Position numbers and translations under genes: made by a program. From the NCBI GenBank assembly GCA_000708835.1, contig DF237720.1, forward strand, positions 1 to 34,487: DNA of 34,487 nucleotides, in the 5' to 3' direction. Origin of the DNA: Klebsormidium nitens. Taxonomy: Eukaryota > Streptophyta > Klebsormidiophyceae > Klebsormidiales > Klebsormidiaceae. Every line of letters starts with the position of its first letter. The stretch's first letter is position 1. The notes beneath the pieces were generated by a model, which made no database searches, was not told the DNA's origin, and worked only from the letters and a program-made list of their open reading frames with translations. Below, piece by piece: positions 20,257 to 31,351 of the stretch.

Positions 20257-21627
20257 ATGAGAAGCGATGATCCATTTGAGCGGCTTCCTGACAGCCTGAT
20301 ACTCGAGCAGATACTCTCAAAGATTCCTGATGTAAGGAGCCTCCAGCGGGTTGCTGCATCTTGCCGGCGATTCAGGACGTTGGTTACACAAGTTGACACA
20401 ATAGAATTCGAGTTTCCCAGCCTGAAACTGCTCAATTGGCCGTGCACGGACCTGGCTACTGCACAGATGCTGGCCAGGACGGCCAAGGGGTGTCTCAAGA
20501 TTTTGAAAGTTGTAAGTGACAATCTGTGTGAGGGCAGCTTGCTCTCCTGGGTAGCATCTGTCAGTCAGAGTCTGGAGCAGCTGACTATCATGGAAGGGCA
20601 GGAAAGATGTCATTCCTACTTTCGCCTGGAGGCAGCGTCTCTGTGCCCACACCTGCGAGAGTTGCATCTTACAGGTCTAAGAGACTTCAATGCAACGTTT
20701 GACTGGATTGTGAGGTGTAAAGGTGGATTCAGAGTCCTCGAGACTCTCCATTTGCAAGGTATCACAATGACCCAAGAGTCATCGACTCAGCTAGTGGGCC
20801 TTTGTCCGAAACTTCAGCAGCTTGAACTTAAAGGTTTGAGTGGCGTCGACCGCATCAGGCTTGAAAGTAGCACCATCAATTGTGTCGTACTGACACCCAA
20901 CGAATCTTTAAAGGAGAACCTGTTTTTAGAAGAGAGTTTTCTGGAGGTTACACTTACGATGCCAGCTCTTTGCAAACTCACAGTGGAGGGTGTCCGTAAT
21001 GCTCTGAAGGTCGTCGATGCACCTCTCAGGTTCCTCCGACTTCAAGGATGCCACAAAGATCTAGCTCTTGATCTTGGCAGTAAGGTTGATCTGCGAAGCT
21101 TGATCGTGCGACAAAATCCTTGGCCCCCAGACGGCACGTCGCCTGTGGAGAGATTACCGGTTGGAAAGTTTTTGACGATATTGAAGCTAACAAAACCTGC
21201 AAGACTGAGGGTGCTAGTGATCCCTTTTGTTGACTACGATGAACAGATAACTCGGGACGAGGCCATTCAGTTTGTTGAGCACATCACAGGGCTTGAGAGC
21301 CTCTACATTTCTGCCAGCTTTTTGGCAGCTTGCGGACTGAGTTCTCCACCAGATGAGGGCATAGGCGGACATTTTCAGAACCTCTTGAGGGAACGGACCC
21401 TCACAAACCTGGAGTCAATCTGCTACTTCCTGGACGTAGACGAGCCTGAGTGCTTCGAGTTTGTGCAAAGTATTGCGAGCAGGAGCAACCAATTGAAGAA
21501 GGTGATTATCTTTGCAGCGACAGAGGTATTTTCAGGGCCCGGCAACTTAGTATCTGAATTTCTCCAGTTTCAACGATCTCACCCTCAAATTCGGGTTGAC
21601 TACCGCGAATGCAGCACCTTCGATTGA
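20257..21627 (+). CDS. F-box protein with leucine-rich repeats, intronless
   Basis: This is a probable substrate receptor of an SCF (Skp1-cullin-F-box) ubiquitin ligase. The F-box is at residues 6-48: PFERLPDSLILEQILSKIPD, then LQRVAASCRRFRTLV. The rest consists of irregular leucine-rich repeats, for example LRELHLTGLRD, LETLHLQGITM and LQQLELKGLSG, and there is no extra C-terminal domain. The protein is 456 residues from the first ATG at 20257; the frame is open slightly upstream but only from a GTG. It is a single exon, unlike every other gene in the window, and it lies between CENP-C and MIS12 on the opposite strand. The target is unknown. It resembles plant FBL-type proteins, but I cannot name an orthologue. 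Confidence 0.88.
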   Translation: MRSDDPFERLPDSLILEQILSKIPDVRSLQRVAASCRRFRTLVTQVDTIEFEFPSLKLLNWPCTDLATAQMLARTAKGCLKILKVVSDNLCEGSLLSWVASVSQSLEQLTIMEGQERCHSYFRLEAASLCPHLRELHLTGLRDFNATFDWIVRCKGGFRVLETLHLQGITMTQESSTQLVGLCPKLQQLELKGLSGVDRIRLESSTINCVVLTPNESLKENLFLEESFLEVTLTMPALCKLTVEGVRNALKVVDAPLRFLRLQGCHKDLALDLGSKVDLRSLIVRQNPWPPDGTSPVERLPVGKFLTILKLTKPARLRVLVIPFVDYDEQITRDEAIQFVEHITGLESLYISASFLAACGLSSPPDEGIGGHFQNLLRERTLTNLESICYFLDVDEPECFEFVQSIASRSNQLKKVIIFAATEVFSGPGNLVSEFLQFQRSHPQIRVDYRECSTFD

Positions 21628-23548
21628 TGATAGAATACAGTACAATATCGAAGCACTCCCTAAGGACTTTCTTCAGACTTGTCCGCTTTTCAAGATGTCA
21701 CACAAAGCTTCAAGGTGTCAAACGGTTGCAGTAAAGGGTGGTGCAATCAAGTGCACTCCGCATATGAGCTATTTATTGCGGAGTCGGCCTTCAAGCCCTC
21801 AACTCCTTGGGCAGATATGTTTTGGGAAGATACATACGCGTGTACTTAATTCTTGAGTGCAGCCTGCGGTCCAGATATGCATGCACGTTTATGTTTGAAC
21901 ATATGATCAGGAGATTGCAACAGAAATGCCACATGCTAGTCGATCATGGATAAGAAATGCGATTTTCTAAAACATTTCCACCCATTCGTGGCGATATTAA
22001 GTGCCGATCGACGCACATCATTGTGCAACTAGCAATTGTCTGAGTCGTTGATATTGCCTCTATCGAACATGCCCGACTAATTATGTACCATGCAACGACA
22101 TGGGCCAATGGCATGAGTGACAGGGCCGCGGCCTGGTTGGAACATGCTCATGCACGCCATGATACGGTAGTATACCGTATATATCACTTTCACTATTTGA
22201 TGAGTACAGTGTTAGTGACCTTCGGTTATATGGCTTTAACGCTCGCACTGGGGATCAGGCTTGCATGTGAAATTCACATATGCGTCCATGGACACATGGA
22301 CTGCAGTCTGCTTCATGTCATGATCACTAGCTTTGCAATTTTGCAGTGAATATGATCACTTATGCCCCCAAAAGAGCCTTCAAACAATAAAATAAGATAA
22401 GAATTAGTGCAGATGAAGCTTGGAAGACGGAACAAGCGGCTCAGTGACTTGAATTCTTGAGACAAAACCATTCTTGCTATCTTAGTAGGTGACGTTGGGA
22501 ACCGCGAGTAGTGAGAGTCATGCTGCTTAATTCCGGCTCTGCACCACTCGTATCATATGAGTGACATAGACATATACGATATAGGTATGCGAAGTTGAAT
22601 GCCTGGCATCATGTCGTATACATGCACATGCAAAATCATTGATTCCAATCAATTACATAATCAGTGGATCCTATAGTAATTACCAGCCGTGAATTGCATT
22701 GCCAGCCGCTTAATATCATGCACACCGTGACGTTTACCTATGGTGAACATAGCAATTATTCGTTCAGCTCAGGTAAAAGCTCATGCGGTCAGCATCTTTA
22801 ATCTTCAAATATTTATCCCATGCATGCAGGAATCATATAATGAGTTGATTGATGGTCGATGCCCCCCTTTGCCGAACGTACTGAGAACATGTTGGGAGTG
22901 AGTTCGACAATCAGTTATAGCTCCATCAAGGAGGGGAGGTGAGCACACGTGTACAACGCCCACTTGGTACGTTCAAGCTGGCAAGGATGACAACTAGTTG
23001 TTGCCCTCAGCCGCACAGCCTCCCATTTGTAGCAGGTCCGACCGGCAGTACGCAACCTCATACAAGATGCAATGCATGGCGCCGTTGTTTGGGCGTATGA
23101 CAGTGGTAAGGCCTTGGAACCGTACTAGAGCAGAGTACAAGCGTCAGTAGTTTCTGGGTTTACGAAGATACATGCACCTAAACCAGAGGGTGGGTTGCAA
23201 GAACAGTCTGCATGGGGGGAAAGCTCGACCTGTCTAAACATGCTAGGCAGTCGTTGGCGTTGTCTGGTTTCTGCTTCAGAGGAAGCACTATCACGGACCA
23301 AGGTGCACACCAGGGATGTCGAGTTGGACCCAGCACTTGCTTGGATTTCAGGATCCAGTCCACCAGACAAGCGGCATGATACTTTCTGGTCAAAGCCGAC
23401 AAGTAAGTCCGTATTCCTGCTATCCCTTCAAGTTGCACGTGCCTTTAAATACACCAACACTTCATGTGACAGTTGTAATCTACCCCTTTCTTTCCCACAA
23501 ACGGATGGTGTAGTAACTAACACGAACATACTTCAATGCACTGCTGTG
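21628..23548. other. Intergenic, partly AT-rich, between F-box and MIS12 3' ends
   Basis: The F-box and MIS12 genes converge here. From about 21860 to 22970 the sequence is visibly AT-rich and full of short palindromic words such as CATATG, TGCATGCA and GTATAC. No coding exon is convincing; the longest frames are short and cysteine- or histidine-rich by chance. No transposon ends were recognised. Confidence 0.5.
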
Positions 23549-26500
23549 TCATTGTTGCACGCTGGGCTGCGACTTTGAGACTTCTTCGGACCTCGTTGAA
23601 ACCACAGACTGCGAAACCGCTGGCTGCGCCCCAAACGTACTTCGAAGGAGCGCGATATCCTCTGGGCCCCCGATTTGCAGCTTGTCTAACCAACCTCGGT
23701 CAGAGCCAGCTACGGCAGCTTCAAAGAAGAGAATGAAGAAAGCTAAGGAGCATGATTGCGGACAAATTACTCAGTGAACGAACGGTATGCTAGCCTGACC
23801 TTGGAAAAACTTGTGATTGAACACCACTTCTCTTGGCAACAAGACAACTCCTGACCCTGGAATAGATGCAACAGGTCGTTACGAGAGGATCTCAACAACA
23901 AGAGGGAAAAAGCGAAATCATATGTGCCTTAGAAGACTCGCCTGTTACACGCAGGAACACCCTGTCCTCTGAGTAGCGCACAACAGAATCCCGGAAACTC
24001 ACGTTTTCTGTCCCGAAGCCTGGCTAGAGGCCCCCTCCGCTGGCTCCGTAACTGCTCCGCTTTGGCAAGCAGCGGTTGTAACCGCGCGGCCATGCCGGCA
24101 ACCTGACGGGCCGCCTCTCCAACTGGCAGAGGCAGACAAAGAGTTATGATTCTCCCACACAAGCAACTTGTTTCAAAAGGTTCGTACATGTATCCGAATC
24201 TTGAAGATGCATGGGAACTGGCCCGAGAATCGATCATTGAGGACAGCGTGGGAGGCGAAAAACGGAGCAGACGTCTCGTGAAGTTCAACCGTCACTCAAA
24301 TTGAGGACGAGAGACATAGCGACAAACTGGTGACCGATCGATCAGTGAGGTGAGGCGTAGCTTGTTTTATCTCGGAACGGCAAAACGGTCCATATCTGAA
24401 AGCAGACATCTTGATGTTAACGGGGCCGACATAACTCCGTCGTCAAACTTTACTTCCTTTGATTGCTTACCAGTCTGAGACGGATTGCAAAATGTCGTAT
24501 CGACCTCATCTCTCTTTTTCCCGCATTGCTTACAGTCTTTTTCACCTCAACAACGGGAAGACGGCCAAAGGAAGAGACGTAGAGGGAATGACAGCGGCAG
24601 TGCAATAGTGCAGACGTCGCACTCGGGACAGGGAACCGGCCGGAAAAGCAGATTTTGAAATATGGAGATGCAAGTTCGCACTGGGCTTGCGCGCAACTGC
24701 ACTGGCCCTGAGTATCGCTGGGTCCTTGTTCCTTGCCGCCCACTAACAGAAGCACGGGCGCCTGGAACTCGTTCCGCGTCCCCCCTAAAAAGGTCAGATA
24801 TGCCCCAAAGAAGCTGACACCGATAGAGGTCACAAAACGGTCGAAAAGAAACCAGTGAGTTGAGAGACGCACCAGCGTCGCCCTCAGCGGAACCCACAAT
24901 CGTCTTGAGGCTTTCAGCCTCCCGTTGGCACCGGCTGATTTCTCGATCAGTCGCACGCAGCTGATTCTTTAGCCCAGCGGACGAGGCGGTAGTCTGCAGG
25001 AACCATAAACGGCGGCTATCGGACTGACCTCGTCTTTGTGACGTCCCTAAAATAAATCTAGGTTTGAGATCACGAGCTGGGTTGGTATCAAAGACTGGGC
25101 CTAAGCTGACAGATTGGGGTCAAGTCGGCATTCCCGCTGGCCGTTTGCTCGGATGCACAGAAACTATTATGTTCATCCCTGCTCCCGCGGCAGAGCAAAG
25201 GTAAGGGTCTCATTTTGCGAAGTCTGAGGCTGACACTTTGTATGGAGACGTGTAGACGGGCGGAAGGAGACGATTGCTCGCTGTGAAGGGGCCCATCCAC
25301 TGCAAGCCCGGACGTAGTGCAATATGGCCCGAATGTGATCAAGCCAAAGCCGAGATTAGTAAGATCTTTGGGGCTTGACAAAATCAAGTGCTCGTTGAGG
25401 CGGCCCCCTCGGTTCGAAAGTGTTGCCGGTGTAGACGAAAAGAGTTCGATACAGTCACACATACCGAGAAGGTATGTACGAAAGGAGCCAAGTCCATCCC
25501 TGCTGATACATGCCCCTCGGTTCGAAGCTGATGCCGGTGGGGACGGAACCACGTTGATGAAGTCGCACACAGACAGAAGGTAGGAAAGAATTCAAGCGTT
25601 TCTTTGCTGATCATGTTATGTTGACCCTAGATAAGTAAGGGATCCGCGACAGAATGTCTTTGATATGAACCAGGACGTTGTGCAGCTTTGAAACTCCGTC
25701 CTGAATGACTTGACCATCTGAGATGCTCAACTGTTTAAAAAGTGCTTGGACCGGCTACGCATACCTGCTCGATCCTCTCCCGCAGCTCCTGAAGCTCGGC
25801 GTCAAGCGCTTGCTCCTCTGCCGGGTTGTAGACAGCACCATTTGAAGCTCCAGGGGCCTGTCAGACAGGGGTGCGCGGATGGGTGCCAAGGAGACCTTCC
25901 GTTTTGTCCATGCTTTATCCCTTCCGTTTCGCTAGTGTGGGCCGCTTACAAGCTTTTGTACTGGTGATACATGGGCCACCGGAAGGCATGTATGTCAATC
26001 GGCAAAGGAGTCAAAGAGCCTGCCAAGATGGTTCTTCTATGGCTTGTTACAGCTTTCGGACACATATTTCTGAGAATTCCCACTTCAATAAGGAACAAAG
26101 AGCAGGTGACTGTGTTCCCTTGGCACTCAGCCTCAGATTTTGGATCTGCAAGCTGAACAGTTCAGAAAAGTGCGGGATCGAGTAGGCCAAGCACGCTTAC
26201 CTGAGGCTGAGGAAGGAGAAGAGCTGGCGGCAGAGCAAAGACCTTGCGGAGCGCATCCCGCTCCCAGTCCGCAAGGCTGGAATCTAGTGCTTCTTGCACG
26301 TGATTATCGTATAGATCCTCGATATCCTGGACAAACGTAGTCAAGCCTGAGACTTCGATGGCTAGCTGAGGCCCTCAAGTCCATTGGCGATGGAACCCGT
26401 ATACTTTTCCAAGCAAAGCCGAGCAAGTTTTCCGTTGTTGTGTAAGTTACAGGTTCATGAGTTAGCAGAGAACTAGCTGGTCATGAGCTTTTTGCAAACT

Positions 26501-27669
26501 TCGCATTGAGGGGCGCTCTGTCATCAGTATTGCATTGCCACACACATGTCCGTTTGTGGGGTGGTTCTGATTGCTGGCAAGGTGCAGTGATCTGGTCGTC
26601 TGCAGTGTGATATATCTGTCAGCAGAATACTTATGCATATGCAACGAAGGCTCACCTCAAATATTTTAAACTTAGCCTCGTCACTCAAGCCTAAGGACTG
26701 GTCCTCGTTTATGACCCTGCAAGCAGCAAGGGTGATGCATAAGTTGGAGCCTTCTTCCACGTCAACATGACTTTGTCGCTTCCTCCCTGCCAACTCTGCC
26801 ATCATTACGAAAGAGGCCAAATGGAATTGGCAGGGCCTACGCACCAGGTGAAATGTGGGCTCGTTTGGACACATGTTGCAGCTCTCACATTGCTTGAGCT
26901 TTTACCATTTATAAGAAACGCACCCTGCAAAGCCAAGAGCTCAGGTTGACGCATCAACAATTAGGCCTTGCTCAACCAAACGACAACAGTTACTTGAAGC
27001 TTATTGCATGAGGATCTCAGATCTCAGGGGGGCCAGATAAGCAGCTTCGAGCCATGACAAGGACCAGAACAGAAGCTGTAAATGCAGACCCCAATATAGC
27101 TCACTTTTGAAATTGCTGAAAGCCCTGTTCGAAACACTCGTGAACCTGCAGCAAACCAGAGAGGAGTGCAGATCAGAGAATCGTTACTTTACCACCAGGC
27201 CATACCCTCACATATCCATGGCTTCATGCACGGGCAGGTGCAACTGCCGGCATGGTCGGAAAAATGGAGGAAGCCACAGTCCCGCCACTGTTTCATTTCG
27301 ACCTATTGAAGACTCTTTAGGTTACACTGTGAAGGGGGCGCATTAGATACCTGCTGATTGAGACCCCTGTAAATCTGGCAATATAGCTCAGAAACAAATT
27401 CGTACTGTCTTTCTATGTTTGTTTGGGCACCATCTCCATGTAACCAGATTGCATGTTTGAAGTCTTCGTTTAGCAATTACCTTGCAAAATCAGCTCTGAC
27501 TGCAACAAATCATACATTGACATACCCTCCAGTCCCTCACCATATCTTTTGCGTTTTCCAGGAATTCAGCGCCTTCCGATTTGAAGTCTCGGACTCTAAC
27601 CAGCGAGCTAACGTGCGAGCCCATGTTGATGTCTGGCGCATCTGCATCTTCACCAGGTCTTTCTTCCAT
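23549..27669 (-). CDS. MIS12: MIS12-like kinetochore protein
   Basis: MIS12 is a subunit of the four-protein complex joining CENP-C to the microtubule-binding NDC80 complex. Minus-strand exons, 5' to 3': 27669-27541, 27145-27105, 26716-26656, 26365-26201, 25857-25765, 24993-24873, 24122-24003, 23718-23549 (stop TGA). They sum to 299 residues with consistent phases, and an in-frame stop precedes ATG 27669. The N-terminus (AEFLENAKDMVHECFEQGFQ across exons 1-2) resembles the conserved MIS12 helix (INExxNSVEDYVDQAFDF in Arabidopsis). Exon 4 has VQEALDSSLADWE then KVFALPPALLLP, matching the MIS12 pattern of a helix, Trp-Glu, then 'F-x-x-P-x-x-x-x-L-P'. Exon 5 has YNPAEEQALDAELQELRERI, matching the plant 'LDAELDSLRDKL' start of the coiled coil, which continues in exons 6-7. 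Exon 6 uses a weaker donor (gtgcgt). The last exon adds about 55 residues not typical of the family. This is a moderately remote match. Confidence 0.8.
25405..25612. repeat. Diverged tandem duplication, about 108 bp per unit
   Basis: Two neighbouring units start with CCCTCGGTTCGAA at about 25407 and 25516. Both continue with a TGCCGGTG block and then a GTC(A/G)CACA block, and end near TGCTGAT. Spacing between matching blocks is about 108 bases. The pair lies in MIS12 intron 5 (24994-25764). It is not coding, although translated on the minus strand it gives two similar 36-residue blocks. Confidence 0.75.
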
Positions 27670-28191
27670 TGCTCCAATGCACTACTTGGCGCACAGGTTG
27701 AAGCTGCCTTTTTGCACAGATGATATTTGTGTAAGTTACCCAAAGTGGGCCCCAGCAACCAAAGCAAATTATCCTAGATGACCGCCAATGAGGAAAATTA
27801 TCACAGTGCTCCGTTCACCTAACCCTCTGCATGTTGTTCAGGAACTACATCAACGTGCCGCTCAGCCAACATATGATCCCCGCACTGACCAACGCACATG
27901 ACAAAATCGTATACCTAGATGCAGTGGCAGGAGTTATTCTGGAAAGGAATCAGCCTCCATCAACCAGACTTGGGAACCTTGTGCCAGTGGCAATTTGAAG
28001 ACTTGTTGGCCATACAGACTAAGGTAAGCTTTAGAACTTACATAGAAGTTCAGTAGGTAAAGGCCCAAATTTGAAGTTGTCAAGAGTTGAACTTGAAGTT
28101 CAGAGTGAAACCACATTCAACATTGCCATTGGGCAGGACTCCCTAGACCCTCACTGGCCTCAGGCTGAGCCCCTGCTGAGTACAGTACCTA

Positions 28192-28481
28192 CCGTAGTCC
28201 AACGTGATGATTCCGAACGATTTTATTTCAAATTATTTTCCAACAATCCGACCAAATAAGTGGAATTATTTATGCTGATTCCGACCAGAATCCGAATGCC
28301 CTATGGTCTGACTTGGAAGGGGAGTTTTCGGCTGTTTTTGGCAGTTTTACGGCTTCCGAGGACTATTTCAAAGTTATTTTACCTTTCCGAAATTCTACTT
28401 TCCGAATGGGAAATCCGAATTTCTGACTTTCCGAACGCAGATAATTATTTATTTATTCGGAATCATTACGTTGGACTACGG
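28192..28481. mobile_element. MITE with 26-bp terminal inverted repeats and TA target duplication
   Basis: The left end (28192-28217) begins CCGTAGTCCAACG and the right end (28456-28481) is its reverse complement, with one mismatch in 26 bases. Each end is flanked by TA (28190-28191 and 28482-28483), the target duplication of Tc1/mariner-type elements. The interior is AT-rich and carries many copies of TTCCGAA or its variants, with no transposase. It is non-autonomous, 290 bp, and close to intact, so it is probably fairly recent. Confidence 0.88.
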
Positions 28482-28711
28482 TATGCAATTTGATTGCTTC
28501 CCGCCAATTTTAGACTCCACCCGCTGGTCTACAATAGTGTCCGTCGATCAACCGCATGTGAGACTATCCGACGGCTTCAGAAAGACTGCGCGCGTAGCCG
28601 AGAGTCAACCATTACCGGACCATAATGCGGGCCAATCATCGCGTCGGGCTGGGCCCCAAAGAAATAGATTCACCATTACCGCGGCGTGCTAGACGGTATT
28701 AATAATGTAAC

Positions 28712-28723
28712 CGTATTAATACG
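28712..28723. promoter_or_regulatory. Perfect 12-bp palindrome upstream of RanBP1
   Basis: CGTATTAATACG is its own reverse complement. A near-copy, CGGTATTAATA, sits 18 bases upstream. It lies about 165 bases before the RanBP1 ATG, where a dimeric transcription factor site would be plausible. Chance is also possible in AT-rich DNA. Confidence 0.35.
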
Positions 28724-28887
28724 AAGCTCGAGACATGCGAAATGCTCGATCTGACCCTGGGCCTGAGTCTGACTCTTGGCGATCGCTTTGAAATTTGTTG
28801 TCTTCAAACAGTGCACCCCATCGTTCCGATAGGAGTGGCGACGTTCTTGAGAAGCATCTCTTCAGGAGTTTAGGATCGGAAGTCACC

Positions 28888-31351
28888 ATGGCGAGCTCCT
28901 CGGATGCAGTTCCTGAGAAGAAGGAGGAAGGCGTGACCCCAGCTTTCATGAAGAACGAGACGCCAACGCCTGTTTTTGGGAAGAAGAAGGAGGACGAAGA
29001 AACGACAGCTGAAGGGGCCGAAGATTCAGAGGAAGCGACAGGGACAGGAGAGGAGGATACAGGAGCCGCCTTTGCTCCAATTGTCCAGTTGACCGAGCAG
29101 CAGGTTTCAAGCGGGGAGGAGGATGAGACCACTTTGTTTGAAGTGTGAGTGCTGAGCAGCCGACTGAGTTGATTCAAGCTTGTGATGCTACTTGATGCAA
29201 CTAGTGCGCCACCTGCGTGCTCAAAGTACATTTAAAGGTTGTGTAATGAAAGCATTACCGAGGGAGCGTGTGAAGCAGAAACCCTGGCTGTTTGACATCA
29301 ATGATTGGTCGGTGCGGCAATCCAGAATTGTACAATTCACTCCACCAGAGCTTCACCGTATCTTCTGAGTTAGGTTGAGCTTGCTGATCAGAAGTCATCT
29401 AGTTCATTATTTGGAGAAATTGGATTTGGAGTAACCTGTCCTGGAAGCTTTGCAGAACCTTGGGGTTTTTGTCGAATTCCTGGAGGGCTTGTCTATCAGG
29501 TTTCAAAATTGCTCAGGACAAGTTCCTCAGTGACAAGTTGCGCAGAGTGTGCCTCGCAGTTCATGCTTTCGTCTGGTTAATCCAAGAAAAAAAAATCAAC
29601 GGGTTAACATCTGTGCAGAGCAACTGCTATGCAAGCTTCTTAATGCGTCTGCTTTATAGCTTAGCGGTCGATGAAGAGCCACAAATGAGTTTGTTGATTT
29701 GCAAAGACCCATTGGTGCGTACAGGAAAGCAAAGCTGTACCGGTTTGACAAGGAGAGGACCGAGTGGAAGGAGAGGGGCGTGGGCCAGGTTAAGCTGCTG
29801 CAGCACAAGCAGAACGACAGGATCAGAGTGCTAATGCGTCAGAACCGGACGCTTAAGATCTGCGCAAACTTCGTAGGTAGGTGCTCCGGTGCTCCGCTCC
29901 ACCGGGGTGGTTGTGATTACACCGTGACGTACATTTGACCAGAGCGCCCGATGTAATTGAAACGAAACAGGGGTATTTGCTGCTTGCCAGTCTGTCGTCT
30001 GCCTGTGTGACACGGAACCAGGACTTTCCTGCGTTCTCCCAGCTGATCTTCAAACCACAGTGCGTGCAATTATTAAAAGGGTTTTGCCAGTACTTTGACT
30101 TTGGGGGTAAATCGTACAAGCGGTGCGGAGGCCTTGGAAACTTCATCGGTGCTAACATCAGGAAGCTGCCAAATTGGCAACGTCATGACCTGATCTTTTG
30201 CATACCTGGATGAAGGCTTTTTGATTGTACTCCTGTGCTTGCTCTACAAACCTGCAGTTTGCTATTTCGAAGCTCTCTACACATGCACAGGAGCCAGGAT
30301 CAGTTGGGTGTACAGGCATTGAACAAACGTCTCAACCCATTTCTGCCGAAGTGGTTCTAGATGCCGTGTCTCATGTTTCTTTCCTGTCTTTCAGTGCTGC
30401 CGGGCATGGCCCTGCAAGAGCACGCTGGGAGCGAGAAGTCGTGGGTGTGGCATGCTGCGGACTTTGCCGACGGCGAACTGAAAGACGAGCTGTTTGCAAT
30501 CCGGTTCGGCAGTGTCGAGAGTGAGTATTTCCGAAATGAGCAATTGGTCGCTCCAGCCTCAGACCTAGCGAATGCAGAGACCAACAGCTCGGCGTCATTA
30601 TGAAGTGTCAACGAACAGTCTTCGGTCACTGCACAAGACCAACGTCGCTGTTTAAGAAATGGGAAGGCCAGTTCGAAAGAGACAGGAGCATTGAAGGGTC
30701 GAGGCTGTCGCCGAAAGAGTCTACAGTCAGGTGGTGTGCGTTTGTTGATGTCAATCTTTTGGTACTCGTTTCTTTGAAAGTATTCACGTTCTCAGGTTCT
30801 CCCAGAAAATACAACACATGTAGGTAAGTCAGCTACTAAAAAACTCTTTCCTCACCAAAGTAAGGAGGGAATGCGAGCAATTCAGCTCGTTGTGCTTCTT
30901 CTATCGTACTGTATGCAAGAGAAGCCGGGTGATGAGTATTATAAATTGTGGACGCAATCACGTCGTACGTGTCACATAGAAATGCACGTGTCACAAAGCG
31001 TTGCACGGATGTTGAGCGGCTGTTCACGTCCACAAAAAGGCCCCCAGTATCAAGACACCGTATATCCGTTCCGCTCATTGTTGTGTCACGGAGGATCCTA
31101 CGACTCATAGCACCGTTCTTTTGTTGTCCTCAGATGCCCAGAACTTCAAGAACGCCTTCGAGGACGCTACCGAAAGGATGGGCAAACTGTTGGGGGTGGG
31201 CCCCTCAGAGGAGGAGAACGAGGCTGCGGACGAAGCTGCGGAGGCACTGGGAGGGCTTAAAGTCAAGGACGAAAAGAGCGCTTCCGAGGAGACGCCAGAA
31301 AAGGCTGAAGACAAGAAGGGGGTAGACAGCAAGGACAAGGAGGACCAATAG
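28888..31351 (+). CDS. RANBP1: Ran-binding protein 1 (RanBP1)
   Basis: RanBP1 binds Ran-GTP and works with RanGAP to release transport receptors and drive GTP hydrolysis; it also affects spindle assembly. Exons are 28888-29144, 29725-29876, 30395-30520 and 31134-31351 (stop TAG), giving 250 residues with all phases consistent. The start ATG sits in a good context (caccATGg). The N-terminus is an acidic tail with a [18 protein letters not shown] stretch. The Ran-binding domain runs through exons 2-4: [74 protein letters not shown] and [11 protein letters not shown]. These are near-invariant RanBP1 sequences. The C-terminus is again acidic and Lys/Glu-rich. Length and layout match plant RanBP1s (about 220-250 residues). 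Confidence 0.97.

Larger units (their letters stand above)
27670..28887. other. Divergent intergenic region between MIS12 and RanBP1
   Basis: The MIS12 and RanBP1 start codons face away from each other across about 1.2 kb. The gap contains the MITE at 28192-28481. The RanBP1 side has a 12-bp palindrome at 28712-28723 and two copies of ACCATTACCG near 28610 and 28670. No gene was seen. Confidence 0.6.

Noticed and set aside
22083-22349. An 88-residue open frame in the AT-rich stretch.
   Set aside because: Its His/Met/Cys-rich composition reflects CATG-rich DNA and there is no motif or splice context.
25405-25530. tRNA gene suggested by GGTTCGAA, which resembles a B box.
   Set aside because: No A box, acceptor stem or cloverleaf could be formed, and the sequence is explained by the tandem duplication.
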